A stretch of DNA of 64,000 bases from Alisma plantago-aquatica (GCA_963693085.1 OY856412.1:965368281-965432280); one strand, 5' to 3'; positions 47,924-60,100 are shown, counted from the stretch's first letter. The notes: generated by a model from the sequence alone, not told the origin. Program-made: numbers and translations.

Positions 47924-50142
47924 TGATTCAGCCCTATTTTAGGGCTTTATCTTGTATCATTTTGCATTTCAGCCACATCTATACTAGTTAGATTACATGC
48001 TATTTCCCCCAATATGCTTATTTCTATAAAATGCACTTATGGAGGCTTTTTGCATGTTTTATAGGTACTTTGTCCACTACTTGATGGAACGGAAAGAGGA
48101 TGGTCCAATCTAGGGTTTCCTCGGGCTTGGAGGAGCCCAAAATGAGGCCAAAACCACTTCCAACCTACCCCAAGTGGTCAAAGAATGTTTTGAAGCAATA
48201 CCCTACATGGATGATCAATTTCAAAGCTCAAATGCATGGGAGAGACACCACCACGACCGTGGTAACCCACCACGGTCGTGGTGGACATCAAAAATTGATG
48301 CAAATGGCCAAAACGACTGTGGTGATCAACATGGTCGAGGCCATAGGTCCCCACCATGACCATGGTGAGCCCCCACGGCCGTGGCCATCCATGTACATAT
48401 CCATGTGATCTCCACATTTTAATTCCCACGACCGTGCCCATCAACCATGGCCATGGTCTACCCTACCCACCATGACCGTGGTAACCCACCACGGCCGTGC
48501 TACTCACAAAATCCACCCATTTCTCCACTACTTTCCCCATTTTACCCCTAACTTAACCCTAGACCACCTAGATCCCTATATAAGCCCTAGTGGCGGTTGG
48601 GGGTCGGGGGTTGGCTACTTAGAATCTCATTTTCACTCCCTTGTCACCTCCACTCCATTCCACTTCACCTCCACCTCAAATCCAATTCATTTCACCATTT
48701 CCACCACATAACCCCCCATATCTAAGCCTTCCATCCACTTCCCACCATCATCCCACTCCATTCCATCCAAGGAGAAGAAGGAGGACGTCCTTGCAGTAGT
48801 TGGAGGGAGGAGATTCCTCATCTACACCGAGCTCTATGGCTACTTCTTCCTCTATCTCCTTTCTTTTTGTATTTTGCTTTGTTATGAGTAGCTAGGCCCC
48901 TTGGGTGGGCTGTTTGGGGGAAATTATGTTACTTTGATACCATGTTGGGGGGGAATGACATGTAAACATTGTAATTCCATTTGTTAATGATTATATGCTA
49001 TTTGCATCTCACTCTCCATGGATTGCTTGTTGGTTTGTGTGTGAAATCACCTAGGAATTTAGGCAAATTGCTTATTTGTGTGAATTTTTGGAATTTGCCC
49101 CTAGGTCCAATTCTTGGATCCCTAGGTTGCCTCCCATCTTCCTAAATCCTAATCAATCTCCCTAAACCTAAGTGAGAGATCTAAGTAGCTAGATTAGGTA
49201 ATTCTAGTGCAATTATCATGGAGCCTTCTCAATGCCAGAATGTGGGGGAATTGGGGTCCAAAACCCTAATCTCACCTCCCCATTACTACCCTCGGCCCCT
49301 AATTGCCCTAGTAATGCCTGATCTAGAAACCTAGACTTGATTAGACTCTAATTGAATTGTACCTAATCCCTAACCCAATTGAGCCTCGTAAGGGTAGTAG
49401 GGGGTGTTAGGGACTAGTTCCCCTATGCACAACCTAGCATATCCATGGCCAGTTAGTAGCTTAGGTTAATTCATTAGACTCTAACTTGTTGTTTGGTTTG
49501 GATAATATAAATGGAATCATAATGTTCATATGTCACCCCCCCAACTTTAGTGATATGTTCATACCCCTAAACAACCCACACATCTCTTTATTGCTTGAAA
49601 CCCCAGTTTTGTGCTTGCTTAGCTTAATTAGTTCTTTTCTTGATTAGTTAGCTTCTTGCTTTGCTATTGCCTTGTGCATGCTAGTGTAGATCTTTAATTG
49701 CTCTTTTACTTTTCACTTGCTTGCTTTAGTGTGATTTGCCATTACATACCTAGCTTAATCCTTTCTTGCTTGTTTAGCCTTAATCTAGTCTAGGGTTAAC
49801 ATAGATTTCATTCTTGCCTATAATTCCTCACTTGTTCATAGTAGTTTAACAATCAAATCACCTTTAAACCCTTAACCCTAGTCTCTGCAGTAGGAACCTA
49901 GCCAAACTAACCTAGCTCTAGCGCCCCCTCTTTTCCCTGTGGATCGACCCTGTACTTGCCACCTTCCTATACTACGACACGACCCCGTGCGCTTGCGCGT
50001 GTAGTGTTTTAGTGTGAGTAGGTGTTAAGTTAGGTTTATAATTTTCGAAAGCAAATTCCCATCACGTGTGCTCCGACCTCGTGGGGCGCATCTAGTCAGG
50101 TCAAATCGGCTAGTGTGTTGCACCTCTAGCGAAATCACACCA
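47924..50142 (+). repeat. Second LTR of the non-autonomous Athila-like element
   Basis: Starts TGATTCAGCCC after AAGTTTGGGGTGG, about 2219 bp, matching 42938-45154 along its whole length. It carries the same array (48245-48500) and a TATA box in CCCTATATAAGCCC (about 48577). Confidence 0.87.
48245..48500. repeat. CCACGACCGTGG dyad array, second LTR
   Basis: Counterpart of 43258-43515. Several copies are closer to perfect here (CCACCACGACCGTGGTAACC, CCACCACGGTCGTGGTGG), while others have CG-to-TG or CG-to-CA changes relative to the first LTR. Confidence 0.8.
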
Positions 50143-50149
50143 AGCTTTC

Positions 50150-50167
50150 TGGCACCGTTGCCGGGGA
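50150..50167 (+). other. Primer-binding site (tRNA-Asp type), second copy
   Basis: TGGCACCGTTGCCGGGGA follows the second LTR. Its presence shows that this LTR also acts as a 5' LTR of a second internal region. Confidence 0.87.
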
Positions 50168-50340
50168 TTAGAGGTGCTCGACCTAGCTAGTTAGTTTTGC
50201 TTTGACTTTTCCTACTGCCCTCATCATTGCTATTCTTTATTCATTACTCTTTGTATTCTTTGTGTATATTGGTTTGCTAACTTTCTCTCTTTTGTTTGAT
50301 TGTGCCTTGTGCATGTGACAAGCCACTCGGAGAAGACAAG

Positions 50341-50542
50341 ATGGAAGGCCAAAATGCACAAACCCATCCATTTCCTCCACCACCCTACCTCCAAGGCTAT
50401 CCTAAGCCTTACACACCTCCACCACCTCCATTGCCGCAACCTTCCCACCACTTCACTTTCCAACCTCAATTCCCTCCTCCACTACCCTACCTCGAAGGCT
50501 ATCCTAAGCCTTACACACTACCACCACCTCCATTGCCACAAC
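50341..50542 (+). pseudogene. Proline-rich Gag-like ORF, second copy, truncated
   Basis: Starts at the ATG at 50341 with MEGQNAQTHPFPPPPYLQG, without the early stop of the first copy. It is open for about 67 codons through the first 34-residue repeat and part of the second, until the copia LTR at 50543 cuts it (the last residues before an accidental stop are LTR-encoded). Confidence 0.75.
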
Positions 50543-52016
50543 TGTTGGTATGTATGCCCTGAGAGCCAATCATGGGATGATTGGTGGGATACATTAAGAT
50601 TGATTTGATAAACATCAAAGGCAAGCTTCCATTTCTTTCTGGTTCAGTCATATGAGATAGTGATAGAACAGATTGAATGTCTAGAGAATGACAGTACTCA
50701 ATGACGTATGCTTTCAGGTTAAGGACCTGAACGATGAGATCATACAGATGCTAAGAGTTTGTACATTCTTGTTATGTCCCTAGTCAGATGTCATTGTGGA
50801 AGGTAGATAGACAACAATGACACACAAGACTAGATTGTGGTGTTGGTTGATGACAGAATCTCATTAGTCATGATATAGAGATATCAAACCAAACACATAT
50901 GTACTTTTTAGAGAACAAGTGTACCGGACAGACCCACTGTGAGTTTGACACATGGAACCATGACATGGTAGTCACAGTCAGTACTCACAGTGATGGTGGT
51001 GAGTGTGATTCTTTGACCTAAAATCACTACACTCAACACATGTCGTTGGGCACACTTTGACATCATCAAACGCAGTCCTGAACCATGGGTTGTTATAAAG
51101 GTGATGATTGGGTGGCTTTGACTCGTGGACCTTTTGAGGGGTGAGTGATAGATATGGGATTTGTCCCTCCTGAGGGAGTTTGATATCCATGGCCACTTGA
51201 TGAGTAGGATTGAGAAAGGTGTGCACACATGTGTGAATCAATATGTGATACTGATGTCATAACATATCTCTTCCAATCTACTCTGAGATCAAGAAAGTGA
51301 ATGAACGTTGACAGGATGAGTGTTCCATGCCTCGAGTTCATTCGAGATATCAGTGATAAAGGAATTATACATTCACTATAACACCATTCACGAATTGTAG
51401 GATTGAAAGTTGTTCTCCAACTTTCTATTTCACTTGGGTATCACTGATGTGTGACTAGGCACCGCTCTTTGCTTGTGAAGTCATAAGTGTTATGGACTTT
51501 CACTGCCAACGTGAAATGGACCTGCAGGGTCACACACATAGGATTTAACTTGGAAGAGGAGTTTTGTCCACAAACAATGTTTAGATTGATTACTAAAGGA
51601 GTTTAGTAGTTCAATTAAACACTCAATTAATTGATAGCTCAATGTCATAATGTTCAAGGTGTTGGACACATTGATTGGAGTATCGGATTGATTGAAACTG
51701 CAATTGACTGATTCTACACAATCTGCACTCCCAACTGATCGGCTCATGTGATGAACCGATCGGCTGATCTTGTTGAACTGATCGGCTTAGATGGTGAGTC
51801 GATCGGCTGATGGACAGGGTGAAATAATCGCTTCAAGTGTTGAAACGATCAGTTCAACTGGTCCAACCAAGCAAGTTGGGAAAGTCAGGTTGGTGATAAA
51901 TTTCTTTTCGTTTCACTTGCCCAATTTGATTGGAACAAGGATTGGTATTTGGTACCAATTCGAAACAAAAGAGGAAAAGTCAATCGGGAAATGACCAGGA
52001 CCACGAACCGACCGTG
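50543..52016 (+). repeat. Ty1/copia LTR fragment
   Basis: Starts TGTTGGTATGTATGCCCTGAG, a typical start for a plant copia LTR, and interrupts the proline-rich ORF. It is cut at 52017 by the Tekay-like element, so its 3' end is not seen. It contains a CGATCGGCT array at 51720-51870. Minus-strand ORFs at 50908-51341 have no known domain. Confidence 0.7.
51720..51870. repeat. GATCGGCT dyad array in the copia LTR
   Basis: CTGATCGGCTCATG, GAACCGATCGGCTGATC, CTGATCGGCTTAG, GTCGATCGGCTGATG and AACGATCAGTTC recur every 20-30 bp. The CGATCG core gives each copy dyad symmetry. Confidence 0.75.
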
Positions 52017-53891
52017 TGGGCTCTGATCTCCAAACTACGATATAAATATGATTCAAACTTAGCGGAAGTGATTCGATTAACAGCGGAAGACAAAAATCAC
52101 GGGAAATTAAAACTTTTCAAGACAAGAGCTTGAATCCTTAAAAGCTTCTTTCATAACAAGAGATAAACTGTTTACATCTCATGATAATTACTTCTTGAGT
52201 AATTATATACAACAAGACACAAAATCTCAAGAACTCATAACAAAAGACTCCAAGACCTGAGAGTACAGAGGACACATAGGACTGACTCTAACTACACCAC
52301 ATGGCAGGCTAAATCTCCACCTGAGATTTACTACTGCTCCTGGTGCTGCTGCTGCTGGGACTGGTCACCTGTAGACCGGTTCCTCCGTCTCCGACATCCA
52401 CCTAAAAAGTTGAAGTCTACGGGGTGAGACAATTTTACATAATTGTCCCAACGAGAGTTATAACTCTCCGCTAGAAGCTTTATTATAACATCAAAGAATA
52501 TCTTAAGCAGTAAAGATTTCAAAGTATTCAATAGCAGTTGCAGCTATAAACAAGCGCTCAACATTTATGAGACATGAAGAATATAAGCACTATTACAGTG
52601 TATCATCAATCAACTAACTCGTAGTTATCTCTAACAGGTATACTACGCGGTTGATTATGTTTTACAAACAATATTATGCCCTGTGGAGATGAGGCATACC
52701 ACTCATACTCCAACTGATCGCTAAGAAGTCACATCAGTATCATACATAGGTCATTAAGAGAGCCGGATTCTCATGACCTTCACCTTCCTCAGTCAGTAAG
52801 AGGATCACTTATAGGACATCTTATGTCTCTAATATTATAGCTCACCAGGGTAAACTGGTCCTTCGCTATTTTAGAGTTACAATGGCGTTCTGTACTCTCT
52901 TCGTCATCAAGAGATTTCATGTTTATCTCCACTGATACGGATATCTATGTTTTCTTCGTCATCAGGAGGTTTCATGTTTACCTACTACTGATATGGTATG
53001 GGATTGTAGTGAAGGATTGACGGATTACATATCTACATCAAATTCCTATACTAGGATGTAAGGTTCTACACATCCATATACCCCACATACTCAATAGTAT
53101 GCGATCCAGGAGTTCCCTTAGGAAAACCTGTTTCACCATCATTTGATCTCTGACAATGATGGATCTATGATCAGGGCTCTACATTATACTTTATTAGTTA
53201 GGTACATTCAATATTCATTTAACATCACACATTGTTCTTCAAACAATAACAGTAGCATAACAGCTATAAAAGGAGAATACTAAATGTAACAAGCCTAACT
53301 CACATCAATCATCATTTCTCATTATACTCATCACAAGTCATCTCTAAAGCATGACCTTGATGGTATTCATGGCTCTCACAGCCCATTATTATCATAGAAT
53401 GCCACTGAGAAGGCATCAAGATACTTTACTCATTCATAAAGCTATCAATATGCCTTTAATGAATATAGTATCATCATCCATACCTGGATATGATCACCTC
53501 CATATCAGAACATGCATGGTTAATTCAACTAATAAAGGTAATTCAAAACAATGATTATACTTACCACTCTTGTCATAAGAGCTAAGTTCTTTGATTCTTA
53601 TCAAATAGAGTTTAATACTCATATAACATGTCATCACCTTTGAATTAGGGTTTACTATTCACATCACATGTCATTACCCTTGAATTAGGGTTTACTATTC
53701 ACATCACATAGTGAATTGAAATCATAACATCATCATGAATGAGGAACATCATCATTAATGCTCTCAGATTAGCTTAAGATTCATCATATATCATAATTAG
53801 GGTTTCCATGATCTCACATAGGTGGATCATACCCTAATCATGCACATTCATGTGTATTGAAGGTTCTTTACTTGAGTTTCCACCCTAAAAG

Positions 53892-53943
53892 GGTACTTTC
53901 TCTCTCTTAAGGTACTTTCTCTCTCTTAAGATACTTTCTCTCT
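53892..53943. repeat. 19-bp tandem repeat, about three units
   Basis: GGTACTTTCTCTCTCTTAA repeated twice perfectly plus a partial third unit; the same structure is present in the right LTR at about 63784-63835. Confidence 0.9.
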
Positions 53944-54239
53944 CCTTGCACTAGTAGATGGTGATAACAGCACTCTAGATCAGGTTGGGTTAAGTCCTCA
54001 TGGGCTAACATAAGCCAAAACATCACTATCATGTGATTAGGGTTTGATTTGAACAAGGTTTTACTCAATAGAACCCCTCAAGGGTATTTTGGTAATTCAC
54101 CCCATTGATCACCATCATGGGTTAATTCATTAGTCACTTAGTCCCCTAATGTACTAGGTTATCATTAGGGTTAAGATTAGAGCATCATTGAACCATTTAC
54201 ACCTTCAGTTGAATAAGTGAAATCAACCTTTGAAAACCT

Positions 54240-55865
54240 CAAACGGTTTCAACCTTCAACCTCCAAACGGTTTGAGACCGTTTGGATGAGTTGACCGTTT
54301 GCTAGGGTTGACTCCAAGACCGTGTGACCTTCAAGGTCGTTTTCCCAAACCGTGTGAGGGTGTAGACCATTTAACAAGTTTGACTTCAAGACCGAGAGGG
54401 CTTACACGGTTTGAGACCGTTTGGTGTCTCTCGATATTGAGATCGTTTGAGTCCAAACGGTCTTGAGACCGTGAGGCCTCACACGGTCTTGGCCTCACAC
54501 GGTCTTGAGACCGTGTGACCTCAAATGGTCTTGAGACCGTGAGGTCTCAAACGGTCTTGAGACCGTGAGACCTCAAACGGTCTTGAGACCGTTTGGTCCA
54601 CTTGGTCTCAAACCGTTTGGACCTCCAACATGGTTCAATGATTTCAATCGTTTATGATTATCAATGTTGAAGCCTCCAAATGGTCAAAGACATAGTAAGC
54701 ACTTATAGATTGAGTTAATTAGGGTTATGCTTAACCAATTGGTCACTCAATTGACCCTCAATTGTTATCCAATTAGGGTTGAAGTTGGTTCAATTAAGGT
54801 CCATCAACGTTCAACCATCAACACTCAACAATGTGAATCAACACAAGGTTGAACCCTTCAATTGAGCTCCAATTGGGCCCAAACTTAGCCCAAACGGTCT
54901 TGAGATCGTGTGGATGAACTCCACACGTTCTTGAGACCGTTTGCCCAAGATTTCGTCAAAATCTAATGTGATTTGATAGGAGTTGAACCTTGATTGAGTC
55001 TCAAATCAGTATTTTGAGTAATTCAATAACCTATTGCAATTGGGCCCTCAATTGATCAAATTTCCTTAACCCTAGACCTCCAAACGGTCTTGGGTTGTCA
55101 CCACACGGTCTTGAGACCGTTTGGATGAGTTCCAAACGGTCTTGAGACCGTTTGCCCATCCAACTTTTGTATTCTAGTGTAAGTTCTTGAAGGTTGGATC
55201 TATTGAGTTGATTATCATATCAATACTTAATTGCAATGTAATTTGGTATCTTTGTACTTTCAATTGATCAACTATACTTGACCCCAGACCTTCACATGGT
55301 CTTGGGTGATTCCCCACACGGTCTTGAGACCGTTTGATTGATCCCCAAACGGTCTTGAGACCGTTTGGGTCAATCAACCCAAAAACACTAAGTTATTCAT
55401 TGAGATTTCAGTACTGATTTCAATTAGGGTTTACCCTAGTAATCATCCTTCAACTCTTAGCTCGTTTGGAATTAGTCCATCAAATTTGGTGAGTTGTTAA
55501 TCAACATTATTTTGAACATTGATTTCATATGGTCAACGCTTGGTCAACGTTCTTACACGGTCTTGAGACCGTTTTCCCAAAAAGAGCGATTTCAACAGAT
55601 TGGAAATCAGGAGTAAATTCAATTAAAGTTGTTGATTAAAAAGGCCATACCTCACGATTCCTTTGGAGTTATCATCTCAAATTTTGTGGGTGATTAGCCT
55701 ACATAATTATGAACAGAAATCGTATACGGTCCATGCTTGGTCAACGCGGCTAAATGGTCTTGAAGACCGTTTGCCCTTACACGGTCTTGAGACCATTTGC
55801 TCTTACACGGTCTTGAGACTGTTTGCTCACCAAACGGTTTTGCAAACCGTGTGAGCACTTGGTGG
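54240..55865. repeat. AAACGGTCT-TG-AGACCGTTT inverted-repeat array
   Basis: Nine copies contain a perfect CGGTCT-TG-AGACCG core and about as many more have one or two changes; some have a half site only. Most are flanked by AAA or CAC on the left and TTT or GTG on the right. Each full copy is a dyad with 6-9 nt arms and a 2-nt centre, in an otherwise AT-rich LTR. Spacing is irregular, from 25 to 400 bp. Confidence 0.92.
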
Positions 55866-56366
55866 AGACCGTTTAGTAAAGTGAAAAGTAGTGGATTAAA
55901 TTTTGAAATAACGTCTTCATCTCCTAGCTCAAGAATAGCAAGGATTTCTCACGGATTTGCTTGCAAGGTAGCAAAGGAAGGTAGAGAAGAAGAAGAACTA
56001 TCATCTAAAAGCATAAACAAGATGTATATAACAAAGCATGGGTTTAGAGTTATAAAACCTGGATAAAGCTTGCTCCTTGAGCTCCAAGCTTTTAATGGCG
56101 TCCTTGAGTTTCCACAGGTCGGCCAAGGTGATCCTTCCAAGGAAAGTCGAGAAGAGATGGCTAGAAAGGTAGAGCTATGTGAGCTAGCCATTAATTTGAC
56201 CTTGAATTCGAGTTCTAACCATGAACTTAAGAAAAAGGGAGGATTCAAACCTACCTTGCACTCCTTGGTCATCCTCCTGAGCTCCAAGATCCTCTTTAGT
56301 CGGTTTGGGTGAATAGAGCAGTGAAAGGAACGAAGGGAGGGTTTCCTTGTTAAGTGAAGTGGAGAG

Positions 56367-56374
56367 TATATATA
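56367..56374 (-). promoter_or_regulatory. Candidate TATA box of the Tekay-like LTR
   Basis: Minus strand reads CAAGTATATATACTCTCC, followed by CTTCACTTAAC. If this is the core promoter, the dyad array (54240-55865) lies downstream, inside the transcribed part, unlike the other families in this window. Confidence 0.5.
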
Positions 56375-57066
56375 CTTGGGGTGAGATTTTCAACATAAGC
56401 TCATAAGTTCTCCATATTTTCAACTTAGTCCCTCCATCCTTCTATGATCGTCCCTTCATATTATTTCTAAGGACAAACCTTCTTCTAAGGTCAAGAAATG
56501 AGGGCAAAGAAGATCAACCTATTACTAAAGCACACACATAAAAGGGCTATAGCACATACACCCTGATTATTCAATCACAAAGGTATTTTTCATAACTTGA
56601 TTAATCAATTGAAGTGACCTTTCATCATTTCTTCTCTAAATGATGACAAGAGTCTTAAAAGATATTTTAGATGATGTATTTTACAAGTTGCACCCCTCAA
56701 ATTGGGTAATTTGCACTTTTCTCCAATTTAGGGTTTTCAAGCACCGAGATTGCTTCCACAACTGCACCTTGGTGCCCAAGCTTGGGAAATCCCTCAAACC
56801 TTACCATCATCATTCCCATGATGTCTCAACATCATAGAAACATCTCAACATGTGCAATTTGCAAGTTAACCCTTCTAACTGGGTAATTTGCACATAGGTC
56901 CCTGTATTACAAAATAATGCTACAACTTTATATAAAAAGGAGCAAAAACTGAAATATATGTTTCTGAGAAACTTAATTACATGCCCAAAGTTAATCACAA
57001 GGATTTAATTACATATTTAGGCAAAACACCTAGGGTTAACTCATAACCCAGGTCAGGGATGTTACA

Positions 57067-57083
57067 AATTATCCACCCCTTAC
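57067..57083 (-). other. Polypurine tract of the Tekay-like element
   Basis: Minus strand reads GTAAGGGGTGGATAATT directly before the LTR start TGTAACA. Confidence 0.85.
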
Positions 57084-57115
57084 AAGGATTTCTTCCCCGA
57101 AATCGATAAAACATA

Positions 57116-60100
57116 CTAAGAGAAAAGGGCAGGATACTTCCTTCTCATCTCATCCTCTAATTCCCAAGTGGCTTCTTCAACACCACGGTGGTTCCAGAGG
57201 ACTTTCACAAGACTTATATCTTTCTTCTTTAACCTTTTAATTCTATTATCAAGGATTGACACTGGTCCCTCCTCATAGGATATATCATCATTCAATTCTA
57301 CCTCCATAGGTTGTAGAACTGACTCGGTGTCTGGGTGACATTTCTTCAGCATAGAAATGTGAAACACAGGGTGTAACCTCTGTAACTCTGGTGGCAGCTC
57401 TAGTCTATATGCTACCTTTCCAATCCGTTCAATGATTGGATAAGGTCCCATATATCTAGGAGCTAACTTCGCTTTCCTCACAAAACAAAGGACCCCTTTC
57501 CAAGGCGAGACTTTGAGATATACTCTGTCTCCAACCTGGAACTCTAAGGGTCTACGACGCTTGTCAGCATAAGATTTCTGCCTATCCTGTGCAGTCTTAA
57601 TCTTTTGTTGTATTACTTTAATATTCTCCGTGGTCTGCTGCATAAGATCAGGACCTAACAACTGACGTTCACCAGTCTCAAACCAACACAAAGGTGATCT
57701 ACAACGTCTACCATACAAGGCTTCATAAGGTGCCATATCAATGCTATGCTGATAGCTATTGTTATAGGCAAACTCTATCAAGCTTAGGTGTAGATCCCAA
57801 CTTCCGGTAAACTGGAGAACACATGCTCTCAAAAGGTCTTCTAAAGTCTGTATGGTCCTTTCTGACTGTCCATCAGTCTGTGGATGAAAGGTTGTACTAA
57901 ACCTTAGCTTGGTGCCTAAGGCTCTGTGTAACTGTTCCTAAAAACGACTTGTAAACTGAGGACCTCGGTCAGAAACTATTGTGACAGGAACTCCGTGCAA
58001 ACACACTATCTCTTGAACATATAATTCTGATAACCTTTTAGTGGAATAGGTTGTTTTGACAGGTAAGAAATGTGCTATCTTTGTCAACCTATCAACGACT
58101 ACCCAAATGGAATCATGTCCTTTGCTTGTCCTGGGTAGGCCAACAACAAAGTCCATGGTCACATGGTCCCACTTCCACTGTGGTATGGGTAAAGGTTGCA
58201 TTGTTCCTGCAGGCTTCTGGTGTTCATCTTTAACTTGCTGACACACAGGACACCTCAGAACAAACTCTGCAACATCCTTCTTCATTCCAGGCCACTAATA
58301 CAGATCTTTCAAATTCCGATACATCTTGGTGCTCCCTGGATGCATAACATACATGGAAGAATGAGCTTCTTCCAGGACTAACTTCCTCAAGTTATCCACA
58401 TCCGGCACTATCATCCTTCCATTATAACAGGTTACTTGGTCATCTGAGTCATGGAAACCATCTCGCTTCTCATTTCCATACTCAGATCTAATCTGCTGAA
58501 CTGCATCATCACCTTGTTGTGCTTCCTTAATCTGCTCTCTTAGGGTAGGTTTAATATGCATCTCAGCTAACAACCCGGCTAACAATGACACCTTCAACTG
58601 TACATTGTCTTGCCTTAAAGAGATAAGCATGTCTCTCCTAGAGCATACTAAAGAGTTTAGTTGTGCTCTATTCATGGTTGATGTTGCTGATTTCCTACTC
58701 AAGGCATCTGCAACAATATTTGCCTTGCCTGGATGATAATCAATTGTACAGTCGTAGTCCTTGATTAACTCCATCCAGCGACGTTGCCTCATGTTAAGCT
58801 CATGCTGAGAGAAGATATACTTAAGGTTCTTGTGGTATGTGAAAATCTGGAATGTTTCTCCGTAGAGATAATGTCTCCAGATCTTCAAGGCATGAACCAC
58901 GGCAGCTAACTCCAGATCGTGTGTCGGATAATTCTCCTCGTGTTTCTTAAGCTGTCGGGAAGCAAAAGAAATCACTTGTTTATCCTGCATCAACACACAT
59001 CCTAGTCCATTCTTGGAAGCATCACAGAAAACTACATATCCTTTTCCTTGTTCAGGTAATACAAGCACAGGTGCACTTGTCAACCTCTCCTTCAACAACT
59101 GGAAAGACTGTTGACACTTATCACTCCAAGAAAAAGGAACATCTTTCCGGGTCAAATTGGTCAAAGGTAAGGCTATAGAACTAAAGTTCTTAATGAACCT
59201 TCGATAATAGCCAGCTAACCCCAAGAAACTTCAAATCTCCATTGGTGTCTTCGGTTGTTCCCACTGTAGAACAGATTCTACCTTTGTAGGGTCAACACGA
59301 ATTCCTGAGGCAGATATCACATGTCCAAGAAAAGATACCTCCGGCAGCCAGAACTCACACTTGCTAAACTTAGCATACAGCTTATGTTCTCTTAGCAAGG
59401 TCAAAGCTTGGCAAAGATGTTGCTCATGCTGCTGAGCATCCTTACTATAGATCAGAATGTCATCTATGAAGACGACAACACACTGATCAAGGAAAGGTCG
59501 AAAGACTCTATTCATGAGTTCCATAAATGCAGCTGGTGCATCGGTTAGTCCAAACGACATAACCGTGAACTCATAGTGACCATACCTTGTCCTAAAGGCA
59601 GACTTGGATATGTCACTATCCTTAATACGGAGTTGATGATATCCAGACCTCAAGTCTATCTTTGAAAAGACGATTGCACCACGCAACTGGTCAAAGAGAT
59701 CATCAATCCTCGGTAGAGGGTACTTATTCTTTATTGTTACTTTATTGAGTTGTCTGTAGTCGATGCACAACCGCATTGACCCATCTTTCTTTTTAACAAA
59801 CAAGACCGGAGCACCCCAAGGTGAAGTGCTTGGTCGGATAAAGCCCTTCTCAAGTAACTCTTGAAGCTGTTTCTTGAGTTCTGCCATCTCGGCAGGCGCC
59901 ATCCTATACGGAGTCTGGGCTATGGGTTTCGTATCTGGGGTCAGATTGATTTCAAAATCAATCTCCCGAGGTGGTGGTATACCAGGAAGTTCTTCAGGAA
60001 ACACATCCTCGAATTCCCTGACTATGGGAACTTCAGCAGGATTGGACCTTTCCTTGGTAACATCTACCACATGGGCTAAGAATGCATAACATCCTTGCCT

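Larger units (their letters stand above)
42938..50542 (+). mobile_element. Athila-related non-autonomous element: LTR-internal-LTR-partial internal
   Basis: Two LTRs of about 2.2 kb (42938-45154 and 47924-50142) flank a 2.77-kb internal region. The second LTR is followed by its own PBS and the first 375 bp of a second internal region, cut off at 50543 by a copia LTR. The 5-mers flanking the first unit (GACAG, AGCTT) do not match, as expected when the right LTR is shared. No protease, RT or integrase is visible, so it must have relied on enzymes from another element. Confidence 0.82.
52017..57066 (-). repeat. 3' LTR of the Tekay-like element (5,050 bp)
   Basis: Minus-strand ends TGTAACATCCC... 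and ...GAGCCCA; both ends are defined by where the copies at 52017 and 61902 begin to match and by the PPT. It contains a TATA candidate (56367-56374), the large AAACGGTCT-TG-AGACCGTTT array (54240-55865), a 19-bp triplication (53892-53943) and a 40-bp duplication (about 53641-53720). ORFs inside are not genes. Confidence 0.92.

Noticed and set aside
50908..51747. Minus-strand ORFs of 80-106 codons in the copia LTR fragment
   Set aside because: Overlapping frames without domains inside an LTR; no start context or conservation evidence.
54240..55865. CRISPR-like regular repeats
   Set aside because: Repeat units are short dyads at irregular spacing in both orientations inside a plant LTR, with no cas genes; not a CRISPR array.
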